Source: Desulfolutivibrio sulfoxidireducens (GTDB lineage Bacteria; Desulfobacterota; Desulfovibrionia; Desulfovibrionales; Desulfovibrionaceae). From it: a DNA stretch of 64,000 nt. A program made the translations under genes and the position numbers. Under the pieces are notes generated by a model. The model made no database searches and was not told where the DNA came from. It saw only the letters and a list, made by a program, of their open reading frames with translations. The stretch is from NCBI RefSeq assembly GCF_013376475.1, contig NZ_CP045508.1, forward strand, positions 2,229,501 through 2,293,500, written 5' to 3'. Shown here in pieces: positions 1-8,190 of the stretch. Position 1 is the first letter of the stretch. Each line of letters starts with the position of its first letter.

Positions 1-94
1 TTCAACACCACGGGGAGTTGTCGAACGCCACACGATCCGAACATGGCCAGGTCCGATGCTTAAGCTCGAGTCGCTGGCGAGGACAGGGGGAAGT

Positions 95-1405
95 ATGAAT
101 TTCTCCGCTATGCTCAAGGATGTCGATGCCGCCATCGCCAATGGCCGGTTGGAGCGGGCGGCCTCCCTGCTGCGGGAATTGCTGCGGGCCGCCCCGGAAG
201 ATCTCGCCCTGCTGGAACGGTTGGCCCGAATCGCGCATCTCCAGCGGGATGAGCGGAAAACGGAAGCCATCCGGGCCCGCATCCAGCGACTCAAGCGACA
301 GCTTGCCTCGAGCGCCGGGGACATCCGCACCCGCCCGTTGCGCGTCCTCTTTGTGCAACGCAGCCCCTGCATACGGAATTATAAAATGGCCCAGGCCCTT
401 GGGGCACGCGGCCACACCATCGTGCTGGCCTACACCACGGAATTGCTGAGCGAGCGGTATCCGGGACTGAGCGATGACGTCTATGCGCAGTCCGTCAGGA
501 TTCAGGGCAACCAGGACCTGTGGCGGCTGTCGGCGGGTTTTGACCTGGTGCATTGCCACAACGAGCCGGATGTCCTGAGCGTCGCCGCCCTGGCCGGCGA
601 TGCGCCGGTCATCCATGACACGCATGATCTTATTTCCCTACGCGACCACACCGACCCAAACGTGGCCTTCTTCGAGGGTATAGCCAATCGCGGCGCGCAT
701 GGCCGCATCTACACCACCCCCTACCAGCGTCGGGAGGCGGAGCTTTTGTACGATGTCCAGGGTCCTTCCCTGGTTTTTTATAACTACGCATCCGCCCAGG
801 ACCTGCCCCAGCGCTTCCACCCAAAGCTGTCGGCCCAAGACGGCGGACTGCATTTTGTCTATGAGGGAGGCATCTCTCTTTCACGGCATCGAGACTTCAA
901 CTCCATCTTTATCGAAATCGCCGCGCGCGGAGCGCATGTCCACATTTATCCGGCCCGTTTCAACGAGGACCTGGAGGTCTTCTTCAGCCGGAATCCGAGA
1001 ATACATTACAACCGCCCTGTCTCGCCGACCCGCATTATGGAAGAGATGACCCGCTTTGACATCGGCATCATTCCCTGGAATCTCGAGAAGGGAAACAAGC
1101 GTTTTCTGGATTCCACCATCGCCAACAAGCTTTTCGAGTACCTGGCCGCGGGGCTGCCCGTGGCCACGGCCAACATTCAATCCTACGTCGAGTATTTCGC
1201 CGCCAACCCGGTCGGCGTCACCTTCGACACTGTGGAGCAACTCTTCGCACAGGGGTTGCCGGAGCTGTCGCGCATGGCCAAAGAGGTGGATTTTTCCAAG
1301 CAGGTCTACACCTTCGAGGGAGAAATCGACCGCGTGGAGGAATTCTACCGCATGGTTCTGGCCAAGGCGGGAGAAGGCCAGCCCGGACGGTCGTCGCGGG
1401 GTTGA
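95..1405 (+). CDS. GT-B fold (GT4-like) glycosyltransferase with N-terminal helical repeat
   Basis: A 436-residue cytoplasmic protein. Residues 1 to about 75 are alpha-helical and TPR-like (repeated Leu/Ala heptads); the GT-B domain begins near residue 82 (LRVLFVQRSP). It carries HDTHD near residue 174 and, near residue 344, NKLFEYLAAGLPV, the glutamate-containing donor-nucleotide region typical of GT4 enzymes. The sugar and acceptor cannot be read; a polysaccharide, LPS or flagellin glycosylation role is possible. The start at 95 is preceded by a purine-rich ribosome site (AGGGGGAAGT); an in-frame ATG at 56 has no such site. The gene stands alone and faces a minus-strand operon across a shared terminator. 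Confidence 0.75.
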   Translation: MNFSAMLKDVDAAIANGRLERAASLLRELLRAAPEDLALLERLARIAHLQRDERKTEAIRARIQRLKRQLASSAGDIRTRPLRVLFVQRSPCIRNYKMAQALGARGHTIVLAYTTELLSERYPGLSDDVYAQSVRIQGNQDLWRLSAGFDLVHCHNEPDVLSVAALAGDAPVIHDTHDLISLRDHTDPNVAFFEGIANRGAHGRIYTTPYQRREAELLYDVQGPSLVFYNYASAQDLPQRFHPKLSAQDGGLHFVYEGGISLSRHRDFNSIFIEIAARGAHVHIYPARFNEDLEVFFSRNPRIHYNRPVSPTRIMEEMTRFDIGIIPWNLEKGNKRFLDSTIANKLFEYLAAGLPVATANIQSYVEYFAANPVGVTFDTVEQLFAQGLPELSRMAKEVDFSKQVYTFEGEIDRVEEFYRMVLAKAGEGQPGRSSRG

Positions 1406-1481
1406 GCGCCGAGGTGGCGACGTTGGGGGCATCACGCGGCCCGATGGCACACGGATAGCCCCGGACCGCACCGGCCGACAA

Positions 1482-1519
1482 AAAGGGAAGCCGGGCTATC
1501 GCCAGCCCGGCTTCTCTTT
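1482..1519. terminator. Bidirectional intrinsic terminator
   Basis: A 16-bp stem with one G-T pair (arms 1482-1497 and 1504-1519) and a 6-nt loop. It is followed by a T-rich run on the plus strand and by TTTT on the minus strand. It sits between the plus-strand glycosyltransferase and the minus-strand tRNA-Leu and probably ends transcription from both sides. Confidence 0.7.
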
Positions 1520-1564
1520 GTTTCCAGGGGATATGACCCTATCGGTCTTCCCTGGACTATAATT

Positions 1565-1650
1565 TGGTGCCGAAGGGGGGACTCGAACCCCCACGAGCAT
1601 AGCTCACCACCCCCTCAAGATGGCGTGTCTACCAGTTCCACCACTTCGGC
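1565..1650 (-). tRNA. tRNA-Leu (anticodon GAG)
   Basis: The minus strand folds as a class II tRNA of 86 nt. The acceptor stem is GCCGAAG/CTTCGGC, the anticodon arm is CCATC-TTGAGGG-GGTGG giving anticodon GAG (reads CUY leucine codons), there is a long variable arm, the T-loop is GTTCGAGTC, and the CCA end is encoded at 1565-1567. It starts 10 nt after the secG stop codon, so it is probably cotranscribed with the pgk-tpiA-secG operon and released by processing. Confidence 0.95.
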
Positions 1651-1660
1651 ATATGCGTGA

Positions 1661-2125
1661 CTACTGCCCGGACGGCTTCTCCTTTTCCGGTTCGGCCGAC
1701 GTTTTATCGCCGGTCTCACCGGCTCCGGCCGAGGGGGCCGGAGCGGCCGCGGGCGGAGCGGTCTCCTCGAATTTCACCGGGGCCTTGTCCTTGTCTCCAG
1801 CCTTGGCCGCGTCGCCTTCGGGGGCGCCCGCCGGGGGAACCGCCGGCTCTTCCATTTGCACCCCGGACATCACCGACGAGGAGGCCCCGCGCCGGTCCGC
1901 GCCGGACATGACATTGTAGGCCAGGGAGGTGATCAGGAATATCGCCCCGAAAACGGCCGTCAGCTTCACCAGAAGGCCCCCGGCGCCGGAGCTGCCGAAA
2001 ACGGACTGGCTGCCGCCGCCGAAGATCACGCCCATGCCCTCCTTGCCGGACTGCAGGAGCACCAGGATGATAAGCCCAACGCAGATGAGAATATGTATGG
2101 TGACGATAAGCGTTGTCAAACTCAA
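1661..2125 (-). CDS. secG: Preprotein translocase subunit SecG with long acidic/Ala-Pro tail
   Basis: SecG assists SecYEG protein export in the inner membrane. The 154-residue product has two membrane segments (about residues 4-24 and 48-72) separated by the conserved SecG loop with GKEGMGVIFGGG and SQSVFGSSGA. Residues 80-154 form a low-complexity Ala/Pro/Glu/Lys tail, longer than in typical SecG of 75-110 residues. The apparent start is TTG at 2125, with a second TTG two codons later; I see no better ATG. It follows tpiA by 35 nt, an arrangement common for secG. Confidence 0.93.
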   Translation of the reverse strand: MSLTTLIVTIHILICVGLIILVLLQSGKEGMGVIFGGGSQSVFGSSGAGGLLVKLTAVFGAIFLITSLAYNVMSGADRRGASSSVMSGVQMEEPAVPPAGAPEGDAAKAGDKDKAPVKFEETAPPAAAPAPSAGAGETGDKTSAEPEKEKPSGQ

Positions 2126-2160
2126 ATTTCCCGTTTTTTCGCCGGGTTGTTGTCCCGGGG

Positions 2161-2916
2161 TTAGGCCAGGGCGATGGCAGCGAAACTCTCAGCCCGAAGG
2201 CTTGCGCCACCTACCAGCACTCCGTCCACGTTGTCAATGCCGATTATTTCGCCGCTGTTTTCCGGCTTGACGCTCCCCCCATACAAGATACGGACTTCAT
2301 TGCCTTTCTCCCCGTAACGGGCCCGCAGCATTTCCCGCACGAAGCCATGGGCCTCAGCGACATCCGCAGGGCCGGCGGTCAACCCCGTGCCGATGGCCCA
2401 TACCGGTTCGTAGGCCACCACCAGGGTTTCGGGATGAACGTCCGGCACCACGTCGGAAAGCCCCGCATCAAGCTGGCGTTTGACCACCTCCCGCACCAGG
2501 CCGGCCTGGCGCTCCTCGATCTTCTCCCCCACGCACAAAATCATCCGCAGGCCGGCCGCCAGGCCGAAGGCCACCTTGCGGCCCACGAAGGCGTCGGACT
2601 CACCAAGGACGTGGCGACGCTCGGAATGCCCGGCCAAGGCGTAGGCGCATCCCAGATCGAGCAGCATGTCCGGGGCGATCTCCCCGGTGAAGGCCCCCTG
2701 GGCGGCGGGATAGAAGTTTTGGGCCCCGAGGGAGAAACCGGGGATTGCGGCCAGTTCCCGGGCCACGACGGACAGGGCGGTAAACGGCGGAATGACCAGG
2801 ACCTCGCGGTCGGCCGGAATCCTTCCGGCCACGAGCCCAACCAGGCCGCGCGCGGTTTGTTCGGCCTCGTCGCGGGTCTTGTACATCTTCCAGTTGGCGG
2901 CCATGAGCTTTTTCAT
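2161..2916 (-). CDS. tpiA: Triosephosphate isomerase
   Basis: Interconverts dihydroxyacetone phosphate and glyceraldehyde 3-phosphate in glycolysis and gluconeogenesis. The 251-residue protein is of normal length and shows ANWKM (Asn8, Lys10), the GHSERR histidine region, the catalytic-glutamate motif AYEPVWAIGTG and the phosphate-binding GGSVKPEN. A strong AAGGAG site precedes ATG 2916 and overlaps the end of pgk, three nucleotides upstream, so the two are almost certainly translated from one message. Confidence 0.97.
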   Translation of the reverse strand: MKKLMAANWKMYKTRDEAEQTARGLVGLVAGRIPADREVLVIPPFTALSVVARELAAIPGFSLGAQNFYPAAQGAFTGEIAPDMLLDLGCAYALAGHSERRHVLGESDAFVGRKVAFGLAAGLRMILCVGEKIEERQAGLVREVVKRQLDAGLSDVVPDVHPETLVVAYEPVWAIGTGLTAGPADVAEAHGFVREMLRARYGEKGNEVRILYGGSVKPENSGEIIGIDNVDGVLVGGASLRAESFAAIALA

Positions 2917-2919
2917 GGT

Positions 2920-4116
2920 CTAGCACTCCTTCAGGGCCTTGAAGGCCGGCAGTTCCTTGCCTTCCAGAAATTCCATGGAGGCCCCGCCACCAGTGGAGAT
3001 GAAGGTCATCTTATCGGCAAGTCCGGCCTGGTGCACCACCACGTCCGTATCCCCGCCGCCGACCACGGTCACGGCGTCCAGATCGGCCAGGGCCCGGGCC
3101 ATGCCCAGTGAGCCCTCGGCGAAGTCCGGGTTCTCGAAGGCCCCCATGGGGCCGTTCCAGAGCACGGTCTTGGCCGGGGCCAGGACCTGGGCGAAAAGCC
3201 GCAGGGAGGCTGGCCCGATGTCCAGGATCATGGCCTCGGCCGGGATGTCCTGATAGGGATAGACCCCGGCGGGTTTCATCTCGGAAAGGGGCTTGCCCGC
3301 GTCCACGGACACGGTGAAGTCCACAGGCAGATAGACGCTCACCTTGCGCTCCCGGGCCAGGGCCAAAATGCTTCTGGCCTCCTCGTACAGGTCGGGTTCG
3401 ACCAGGGAGGCGCCCACGCCATGGCCCAGGGCGGCGACAAAGGTGTTGGCCATGGCCCCGCCGATGATCATGCGGTCCACCTTGGCCAGGAGGTTTTTGA
3501 GCACCCCGAGTTTGGAGGACACCTTGGCCCCGCCGGACACGGCCACGAAGGGCCGGGCCGGATTCTCCATGGTCTGCCCGAGGTATTCCCATTCCTTTTT
3601 GAGCAGAAATCCCGCGCAACTGGCCTTGGAATAGGTGACGAAGCCGACCATGGAGGCATGGGGCCTATGCGCCGTGCCGAAGGCGTCGTTGACGAAGATG
3701 TCCCCGTAGGCCGCGATGGCCTTGGCGAATTCCGGGTCGTTTTTCTCCTCGCCGGGATGAAAACGCAGGTTTTCGAGCATCAGGATGTCCCCGGGCCTGA
3801 GGGCCGCCACCATCTTTTCGACCTCCGGCCCCAGGCAGTCCGGGGCCATGGCCACGGGACGCCCGAGAAGCTCGGAAAGCCTTTTGGCCGCCGGGGCCAG
3901 GGAATATTTGGAGTCCGGCACGCCTTTGGCCTTGCCCAGATGCGAGCACATGACCAGGCAGGCGCCCTTGGACAGGCAGTATTCCACTGTGGGCAGGCTG
4001 GCCCGGATGCGCAGGTCATCGGTGATGCGTTCGCCGTCCAGGGGGATGTTGTAGTCCACGCGAAGCAGGATACGCTTTCCGGAGATGTCCATTTGGTCGA
4101 GGAACTTCAGGCTCAT
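2920..4116 (-). CDS. pgk: Phosphoglycerate kinase
   Basis: Transfers phosphate from 1,3-bisphosphoglycerate to ADP. The 398-residue protein is full length, with the substrate-binding RVDYNIPL (family consensus RVDFNVP), the segments ENLRFHPGEE and GGAKVSSKLGVL, NGPMGAFE, and the C-terminal nucleotide loop GGGDT. The start chosen is ATG 4116, whose first bases overlap the rimI stop codon (ATGA), a sign of translational coupling; a frame open 20 codons further upstream encodes nothing family-like. It lies first in the pgk-tpiA pair. Confidence 0.97.
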   Translation of the reverse strand: MSLKFLDQMDISGKRILLRVDYNIPLDGERITDDLRIRASLPTVEYCLSKGACLVMCSHLGKAKGVPDSKYSLAPAAKRLSELLGRPVAMAPDCLGPEVEKMVAALRPGDILMLENLRFHPGEEKNDPEFAKAIAAYGDIFVNDAFGTAHRPHASMVGFVTYSKASCAGFLLKKEWEYLGQTMENPARPFVAVSGGAKVSSKLGVLKNLLAKVDRMIIGGAMANTFVAALGHGVGASLVEPDLYEEARSILALARERKVSVYLPVDFTVSVDAGKPLSEMKPAGVYPYQDIPAEAMILDIGPASLRLFAQVLAPAKTVLWNGPMGAFENPDFAEGSLGMARALADLDAVTVVGGGDTDVVVHQAGLADKMTFISTGGGASMEFLEGKELPAFKALKEC

Positions 4117-4598
4117 GGGTACTCCTTGCCGGTCTTTTCGCTGATTTCGGTCGTTTTCTCGCCGCATGCCCGCCACAAAAGCAGGGCGTCCTCCCTGTTG
4201 TCCGGGTAATAGGCCGTACGCCGCCCCCGGCAGGTGAACCCGAAACGGGCGTACAGGGCCAGGGCCGGGGCATTGGAGGCCCGAACCTCCAGATACGCAT
4301 CGGTCATGCCCGTTTCATGGGCAAGTTGCAAGACGTGTCCCAGAAGACGGCTGGCCAGTCCCCGGCGGCGAAACCGGGGCCGCACCGCCAGGTTGAGGAC
4401 CTCCATCTCCCCCGCCGCCAGGGACAAGGAAAGATAGGCGGCCAGTTCGCCCTCCCACGCTATGCCGTAGCAGGCGAAATGCTCCCGCCCCAGGCTGTCC
4501 CGAAACTGCCCTTCGGTCCATGGATGGGGAAAGCTTTCCCTCTCGAAGGCCGCCAGACGACCGGCGTCGTCCGGCCCCAGGCGCACCAAGGCCCCCAT
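4113..4598 (-). CDS. rimI: GNAT acetyltransferase, RimI-like (ribosomal protein S18 alanine N-acetyltransferase)
   Basis: A 161-residue GNAT-fold protein. The acetyl-CoA loop is RRRGLASRLL (R/QxxGxG/A), preceded by the beta4 segment MEVLNLAVRP and followed by YLEVRASNAPALALYARFGF, a sequence characteristic of RimI. RimI acetylates the N-terminal alanine of S18, though related GNATs have other targets. Start choice is uncertain: ATG 4598 gives the usual RimI length, while in-frame ATGs at 4667 and 4637 would extend it; none has a good ribosome site. The stop overlaps the pgk start. The open frame continues to 5438 without meaning. Confidence 0.8.
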   Translation of the reverse strand: MGALVRLGPDDAGRLAAFERESFPHPWTEGQFRDSLGREHFACYGIAWEGELAAYLSLSLAAGEMEVLNLAVRPRFRRRGLASRLLGHVLQLAHETGMTDAYLEVRASNAPALALYARFGFTCRGRRTAYYPDNREDALLLWRACGEKTTEISEKTGKEYP

Positions 4599-4940
4599 GT
4601 GGCGTTCGCCGCGTTCCGGTGGTCTTGAATCGAACATACCCATTTTCGATGGCTGCGTTTCTTTCATAATGTCAGGAGGCGCTTGCAAAAAAGAAACGTC
4701 CCTCCCACGGACGGATATTTCGAAGCAACCGGCGATACCTTTCGCGGGATCGCCTGGCGGGATCGCCAAAGGGCGGAGCCCGTTGGCCGCCGTGGGCATC
4801 CTCCGTGGTCTCTTTTCGCACGTCCCGTGTGGGCTGGGAACGCGACACGGGCCTCCCCGGCCATGCCCTCCGGCCGGGACATTTTCATTTTCCCCGAAAC
4901 ATGGCATATTGGCGCATCGGCACCCTACAGCCGGCACCCC

Positions 4941-5477
4941 ATGAAACGCCCCCCCCGCAAAATCACCCTTCCCGAACTCGTGGAATACCTGGACGCCCGG
5001 GACCGTCCGCTCGGGATCATGCCCCTTTCCGAGGTCCATCGCCAATCGCTTTTCCATCGTTCCGTGCTGATTTTGGTCTACAATCCCCAGGGCAAGGTCT
5101 ATCTGCAAAAACGGGCCGCATCGAAGGCGGTGTACCCCGGCCGATACGACGTTTCCGCGTCGGGGCACGTGAAGGCCGGGGAATCCCGTCTGGAGGCCGC
5201 CATCCGGGAACTCGACGAGGAACTGGGGATCGCCGCCGACACGTTGCGCGTCGTGGAAAACGCCCCGGCCTCGCCCATGACCGGCTACGAATTCGTGACC
5301 CTGTACACCGCCGGAAAAACCAGGGCCGCGCCGCGTCCCAATCCCGAGGAGGTCTCGGACGGCCTGTTCGTGGACCATGCCGAACTGGCCTACATGGCGG
5401 ACCGCTTCCGGGAGCTTCTGACCCCGGGACTGGTGCATTTCTTCGAGCGAAACGCCATCTTCCCTCCGGCCCGGTAG
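4941..5477 (+). CDS. Nudix hydrolase, YfcD-like
   Basis: A 178-residue protein with a complete Nudix box, GHVKAGESRLEAAIRELDEELGI split as G-x5-E-x7-REL-x-EE-x-GI, which binds Mg2+ for hydrolysis of a nucleoside-diphosphate-linked substrate. The N-terminal segment (YLDARDRPLG..., LFHRSVLILVYN) resembles the YfcD/isopentenyl-diphosphate-isomerase-like branch; the substrate is unknown. The start at ATG 4941 is chosen because the family alignment begins here; the frame is open to 4683 but lacks family features. The 270 bp upstream hold no other recognisable gene, only a possible weak promoter (CATATT near 4910). Confidence 0.8.
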   Translation: MKRPPRKITLPELVEYLDARDRPLGIMPLSEVHRQSLFHRSVLILVYNPQGKVYLQKRAASKAVYPGRYDVSASGHVKAGESRLEAAIRELDEELGIAADTLRVVENAPASPMTGYEFVTLYTAGKTRAAPRPNPEEVSDGLFVDHAELAYMADRFRELLTPGLVHFFERNAIFPPAR

Positions 5478-5505
5478 GCCCGCGCCGCCGCCTCTTCCCG
5501 GCCAA

Positions 5506-5548
5506 GGCCGGCCAGGGCCGGCCGGGTCCGGCCGGGTCCGGCCGGCCG
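5506..5548. repeat. GGCCGG-rich tandem/inverted repeat between convergent genes
   Basis: Short GGCCGGCC palindromes and tandem copies of GGGTCCGGCC lie between the convergent Nudix and ydcZ genes. The tract can fold in several ways and may act as a factor-independent terminator for both, although no T-run is present. Confidence 0.4.
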
Positions 5549-5552
5549 CTGA

Positions 5553-5993
5553 TCACCCCCTGACGAAGAAAACCCCGGCGACCACAAGGGCCGCCCCGAT
5601 GGCCCGTTGCAGGTCCAGGGGCCGCGCGGGATAGCCAAGGACCCCGAAGTGGTCCAGGGCCAGGGAGGCCGCGATCTGCCCGGCCACGATCACCGACATC
5701 ATCACCCCGGCCCCGAGCTTTGGCACCAGAATCACCGAGGCGGCCACGAAAAAGGCCCCAAACGCCCCGCCGGTCCAATACCACCAGGGCGAGGAGGAAA
5801 CTATCTCCCCAAGCGGCAGGGAAATGCGGAATACGAGCAGGTAGGCGGCCAGAACCACCGTTCCCACGGCAAAGGATATGAATGCGGCGGCCTCGGCCCC
5901 GCCCACGGCCTTTCCCAGCAGGGAGTTGACGCCGGCCTGCACCGGAATCAGGATGCCGGCGGTCAGGGCCATGAGCAGAAACGGCCACTTCAT
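5553..5993 (-). CDS. YdcZ/DMT-superfamily small membrane transporter
   Basis: A 146-residue very hydrophobic protein with about five membrane helices, including the first-helix motif PVQAGVNSLLGK, PWWYWTGGAFGAFFV, and a last segment ending AGVFFVRG. These match the DUF606/YdcZ family of the drug-metabolite transporter superfamily. Such single-domain proteins often act as dimers; substrate unknown. Ribosome site GAAGGA precedes ATG 5993. It follows yccF by 54 nt on the same strand. Confidence 0.75.
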   Translation of the reverse strand: MKWPFLLMALTAGILIPVQAGVNSLLGKAVGGAEAAAFISFAVGTVVLAAYLLVFRISLPLGEIVSSSPWWYWTGGAFGAFFVAASVILVPKLGAGVMMSVIVAGQIAASLALDHFGVLGYPARPLDLQRAIGAALVVAGVFFVRG

Positions 5994-6047
5994 GATGGAT
6001 CCTTCACCTTTTCGCGTCTGTCGATCATTGCGAGGAAGGCCGTGGCC

Positions 6048-6461
6048 CTAGTCGTAGATCTTGTCCACCACGGTCTTGCCCACCGGGGCCAGGGCCAACA
6101 TGGCCAGTTTCAGGTGCTGGAACCCGAAGGGGATGCCGATGATGGTCACGAAATTGAGGGCCGCGGCCAGGATGTGCCCGATGGCCAGCCACAGCCCGGC
6201 CAAAACGAACCAGATGATGTTGCCCACCAGGCCAAGCCCGCCCGTGCCCATATCCTCGCGGCCGGTGACCAGTTCCCTGTTCACCACCTCCTTGCCGAAG
6301 GGCCAGAGGGACAGGTTGCCGATGACGAAGCAGGAGCGGGCCCAGGGGATGCCGATGATGGTCACGAACATGACGATGCCCGCCAGATACCAGCCCACGG
6401 CCATCCAGAATCCTCCAAGCACCAGCCACAGGACGTTCAAGAGAAAATTCACCGGGGCCAT
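6048..6461 (-). CDS. YccF domain-containing inner-membrane protein
   Basis: A 137-residue protein with two copies of the YccF (DUF307) motif: NLLWL-like start, FVTIIGIPWARSCF near residue 35 and FVTIIGIPFGFQH near residue 106, each with a following Leu-x-Pro-Phe/Ala-Gly segment. Around four membrane segments are expected. Function of the family is unknown. ATG 6461 has a strong GGGAGG site; the rhodanese-ferritin gene ends 11 nt upstream, so the two are likely cotranscribed. Confidence 0.8.
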   Translation of the reverse strand: MAPVNFLLNVLWLVLGGFWMAVGWYLAGIVMFVTIIGIPWARSCFVIGNLSLWPFGKEVVNRELVTGREDMGTGGLGLVGNIIWFVLAGLWLAIGHILAAALNFVTIIGIPFGFQHLKLAMLALAPVGKTVVDKIYD

Positions 6462-6472
6462 CTTGCCTCCCT

Positions 6473-7336
6473 TCAGGACACAGGGTTTGGGGACATGCGG
6501 TCCAAAAGCGTGGACAGGGCCGCAAGGTGGCCCTTTTCCTCTCCAGCCAGACGCACCAGGGCCTCGCGGCTCTCCGGGGACTCCATCAGCCTGGCCCCCC
6601 GGGAGTACAGGTCCAGGGCCTGGGCCTCGACGGCCATGGCCAGTTCCAGTACCTCGACGGGGTTCGATGGCCCGCCGCCGCGTCCGGCCAGATAGATTTC
6701 ACCCGGCAGCCCGCCCTCCAGAACCATCTCCTGGGCCGCCTCCGACTCCTCGGCGTCACGTTCGATCTGGTCCGGGACAGCCGCCCCGCTTTTGCGCCAC
6801 AGGGCCAGGACCATGTGTTTGTGCTTGTCCTCGAATCCGGCCAGTCTTCGAAAGGTTTCGGACACCTCCGGATCGACGGCGATCCCGGCCTGCACCTCGT
6901 AGAATCGGCCGAGCCGCTTCTCCATGGCGTAGGCCAGGCGGAAGACCCCTTCGGGATCAAGCTCGGGCGGTACCAGGAAAAGCCCCTGGTCGACCGGGCC
7001 GATGGCCCCGGCCCCCGGCCAGGCGACAATCCCCCCGGCCATGTTCACGACCGGGGAAAAACCCTGTCCGGCCAGGATCATGGCGGCGGAAAAACTGCGG
7101 CGACCGGTGCGGCAGTATGTGACCGTGGGCTTTTTCCGGTCGATCTCGTGAAGCCTGTCGGGCAATTCCCCAAGCGGCACGAGCATCGCCCCCGGGAGAT
7201 GAAACTCCCGGTATTCCCAGTCCTGGCGCACGTCCAGCAGGTTGACCGCATCCGGGGACAATCCGGCCAGAAACCTCCGGACTTCCCTTGCGCTACGCAC
7301 CAGAGGACCAGTGGCGCTCCCATCGTGTTCGGACAT
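6473..7336 (-). CDS. Rhodanese domain fused to ferritin-like (rubrerythrin-type) domain
   Basis: A 287-residue soluble protein. Residues about 10-105 form a rhodanese domain with the active-site loop YCRTGRRS (catalytic Cys) and LLDVRQDWEYREFHLPGA, suggesting sulfane-sulfur transfer. Residues about 145-285 form a four-helix ferritin-like domain with iron-type Glu/His positions in helices containing AMEKRLGRFYE, FEDKHKHMV, AMAVEAQALDLY and AGEEKGHLAAL. The C-terminal half would hold a di-iron site. Such fusions occur in anaerobes and suggest a link between sulfur transfer and iron or peroxide handling; this is inference. Strong GGGGGA site before ATG 7336. Confidence 0.82.
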   Translation of the reverse strand: MSEHDGSATGPLVRSAREVRRFLAGLSPDAVNLLDVRQDWEYREFHLPGAMLVPLGELPDRLHEIDRKKPTVTYCRTGRRSFSAAMILAGQGFSPVVNMAGGIVAWPGAGAIGPVDQGLFLVPPELDPEGVFRLAYAMEKRLGRFYEVQAGIAVDPEVSETFRRLAGFEDKHKHMVLALWRKSGAAVPDQIERDAEESEAAQEMVLEGGLPGEIYLAGRGGGPSNPVEVLELAMAVEAQALDLYSRGARLMESPESREALVRLAGEEKGHLAALSTLLDRMSPNPVS

Positions 7337-7407
7337 GGTTCCCCCATGATTGTCGTCGTCAATGCTCTTCGCGTCATGGCCTGACATGCGCGCGGGGCAC
7401 GATGATG

Positions 7408-8190
7408 TCAAGACATGGACGATGCCGCGTCTTTTCCGTCGAACGCACGAGAGGCCAGGGTGGCGGCGAAGGTCCGGGGGAGCAGATCGAGAAGGGCCTC
7501 GAAGGCCGGCCGGTCTTCCAGAAAAAAACGCTGGTTCACCTCGAGTTCTATGCCCAGGTAGCCGTACGGAAAACGCCTGCGCAGCGCGGTGACGTGCCCG
7601 TCCGAGACGCCTCTGTAGGGCGCGTTGCGGCGCACCCGCAGGTCGGGCCGGGCCGCCTCGATCCCCCGCTTCCAGGCCTGACACAGCCGCCTCTCCCCTT
7701 CCCGGCCCGGATCGTACAAAAGCCCGATATCCATGGTCCGGACCTGGCCTTTGAACACCGGCACGAAGCTGTGGGAGGACAGGTGGACCACGGTATGCCC
7801 CGCCGCGCGGACCGCACTCACGGCGGCCAGGGTCTCCCGGCGCAGGGGCTGGTAGTGGCGCGCGAGGATGTCGTGGCGAACGCCCTTTTGAAGCTGTTTG
7901 GTCACCCGGGAAAAAAGTTTCTTGTGTCCCGGGGAGCGGTTCCCGTCCACCACCTGCCGGGTCACCGTGCTGAAAAAAAGGGGCGCGGCGAATGCGGCGG
8001 CAAAGGCCCGGGCCATCTCCAGGGCTCCGGCGTCGTAGCCCAGGTGCCCCTTGAGACGTCCGGCCTCGGACTCGAAGAGATGGGCCAGATCCGCCGGGAC
8101 CTCGTTGCCGCCGTGCTCGCAGGTGACCACCACAACCACCCCGCCAGCTGACGTTCCCGTCGCGACGCGCGGCGGTTCGGATTCATTCAT
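7408..8190 (-). CDS. N-formylglutamate amidohydrolase family protein
   Basis: A 260-residue protein with the family signature VVTCEHGGNEVP near residue 22, the metal/histidine region HLSSHSFVPVF and the late motif GIELEVNQRF. Family members hydrolyse the amide of N-formylglutamate to glutamate in histidine breakdown, but no hut genes are present here. Its start (ATG 8190) overlaps the end of the preceding amidoligase gene by 8 nt, so it is the last gene of a coupled four-gene operon and more probably hydrolyses an amide in that unknown pathway. Confidence 0.82.
   Translation of the reverse strand: MNESEPPRVATGTSAGGVVVVVTCEHGGNEVPADLAHLFESEAGRLKGHLGYDAGALEMARAFAAAFAAPLFFSTVTRQVVDGNRSPGHKKLFSRVTKQLQKGVRHDILARHYQPLRRETLAAVSAVRAAGHTVVHLSSHSFVPVFKGQVRTMDIGLLYDPGREGERRLCQAWKRGIEAARPDLRVRRNAPYRGVSDGHVTALRRRFPYGYLGIELEVNQRFFLEDRPAFEALLDLLPRTFAATLASRAFDGKDAASSMS

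Noticed and set aside
4113-5438. A 441-residue extended RimI
   Set aside because: The extension runs antisense to the Nudix gene and lacks family similarity; only the last ~161 residues are GNAT.
7408-8190. Histidine-degradation (hut) role for the N-formylglutamate amidohydrolase
   Set aside because: No hutH, hutU, hutI or hutF-type gene is near; the gene is embedded in an amidoligase operon.
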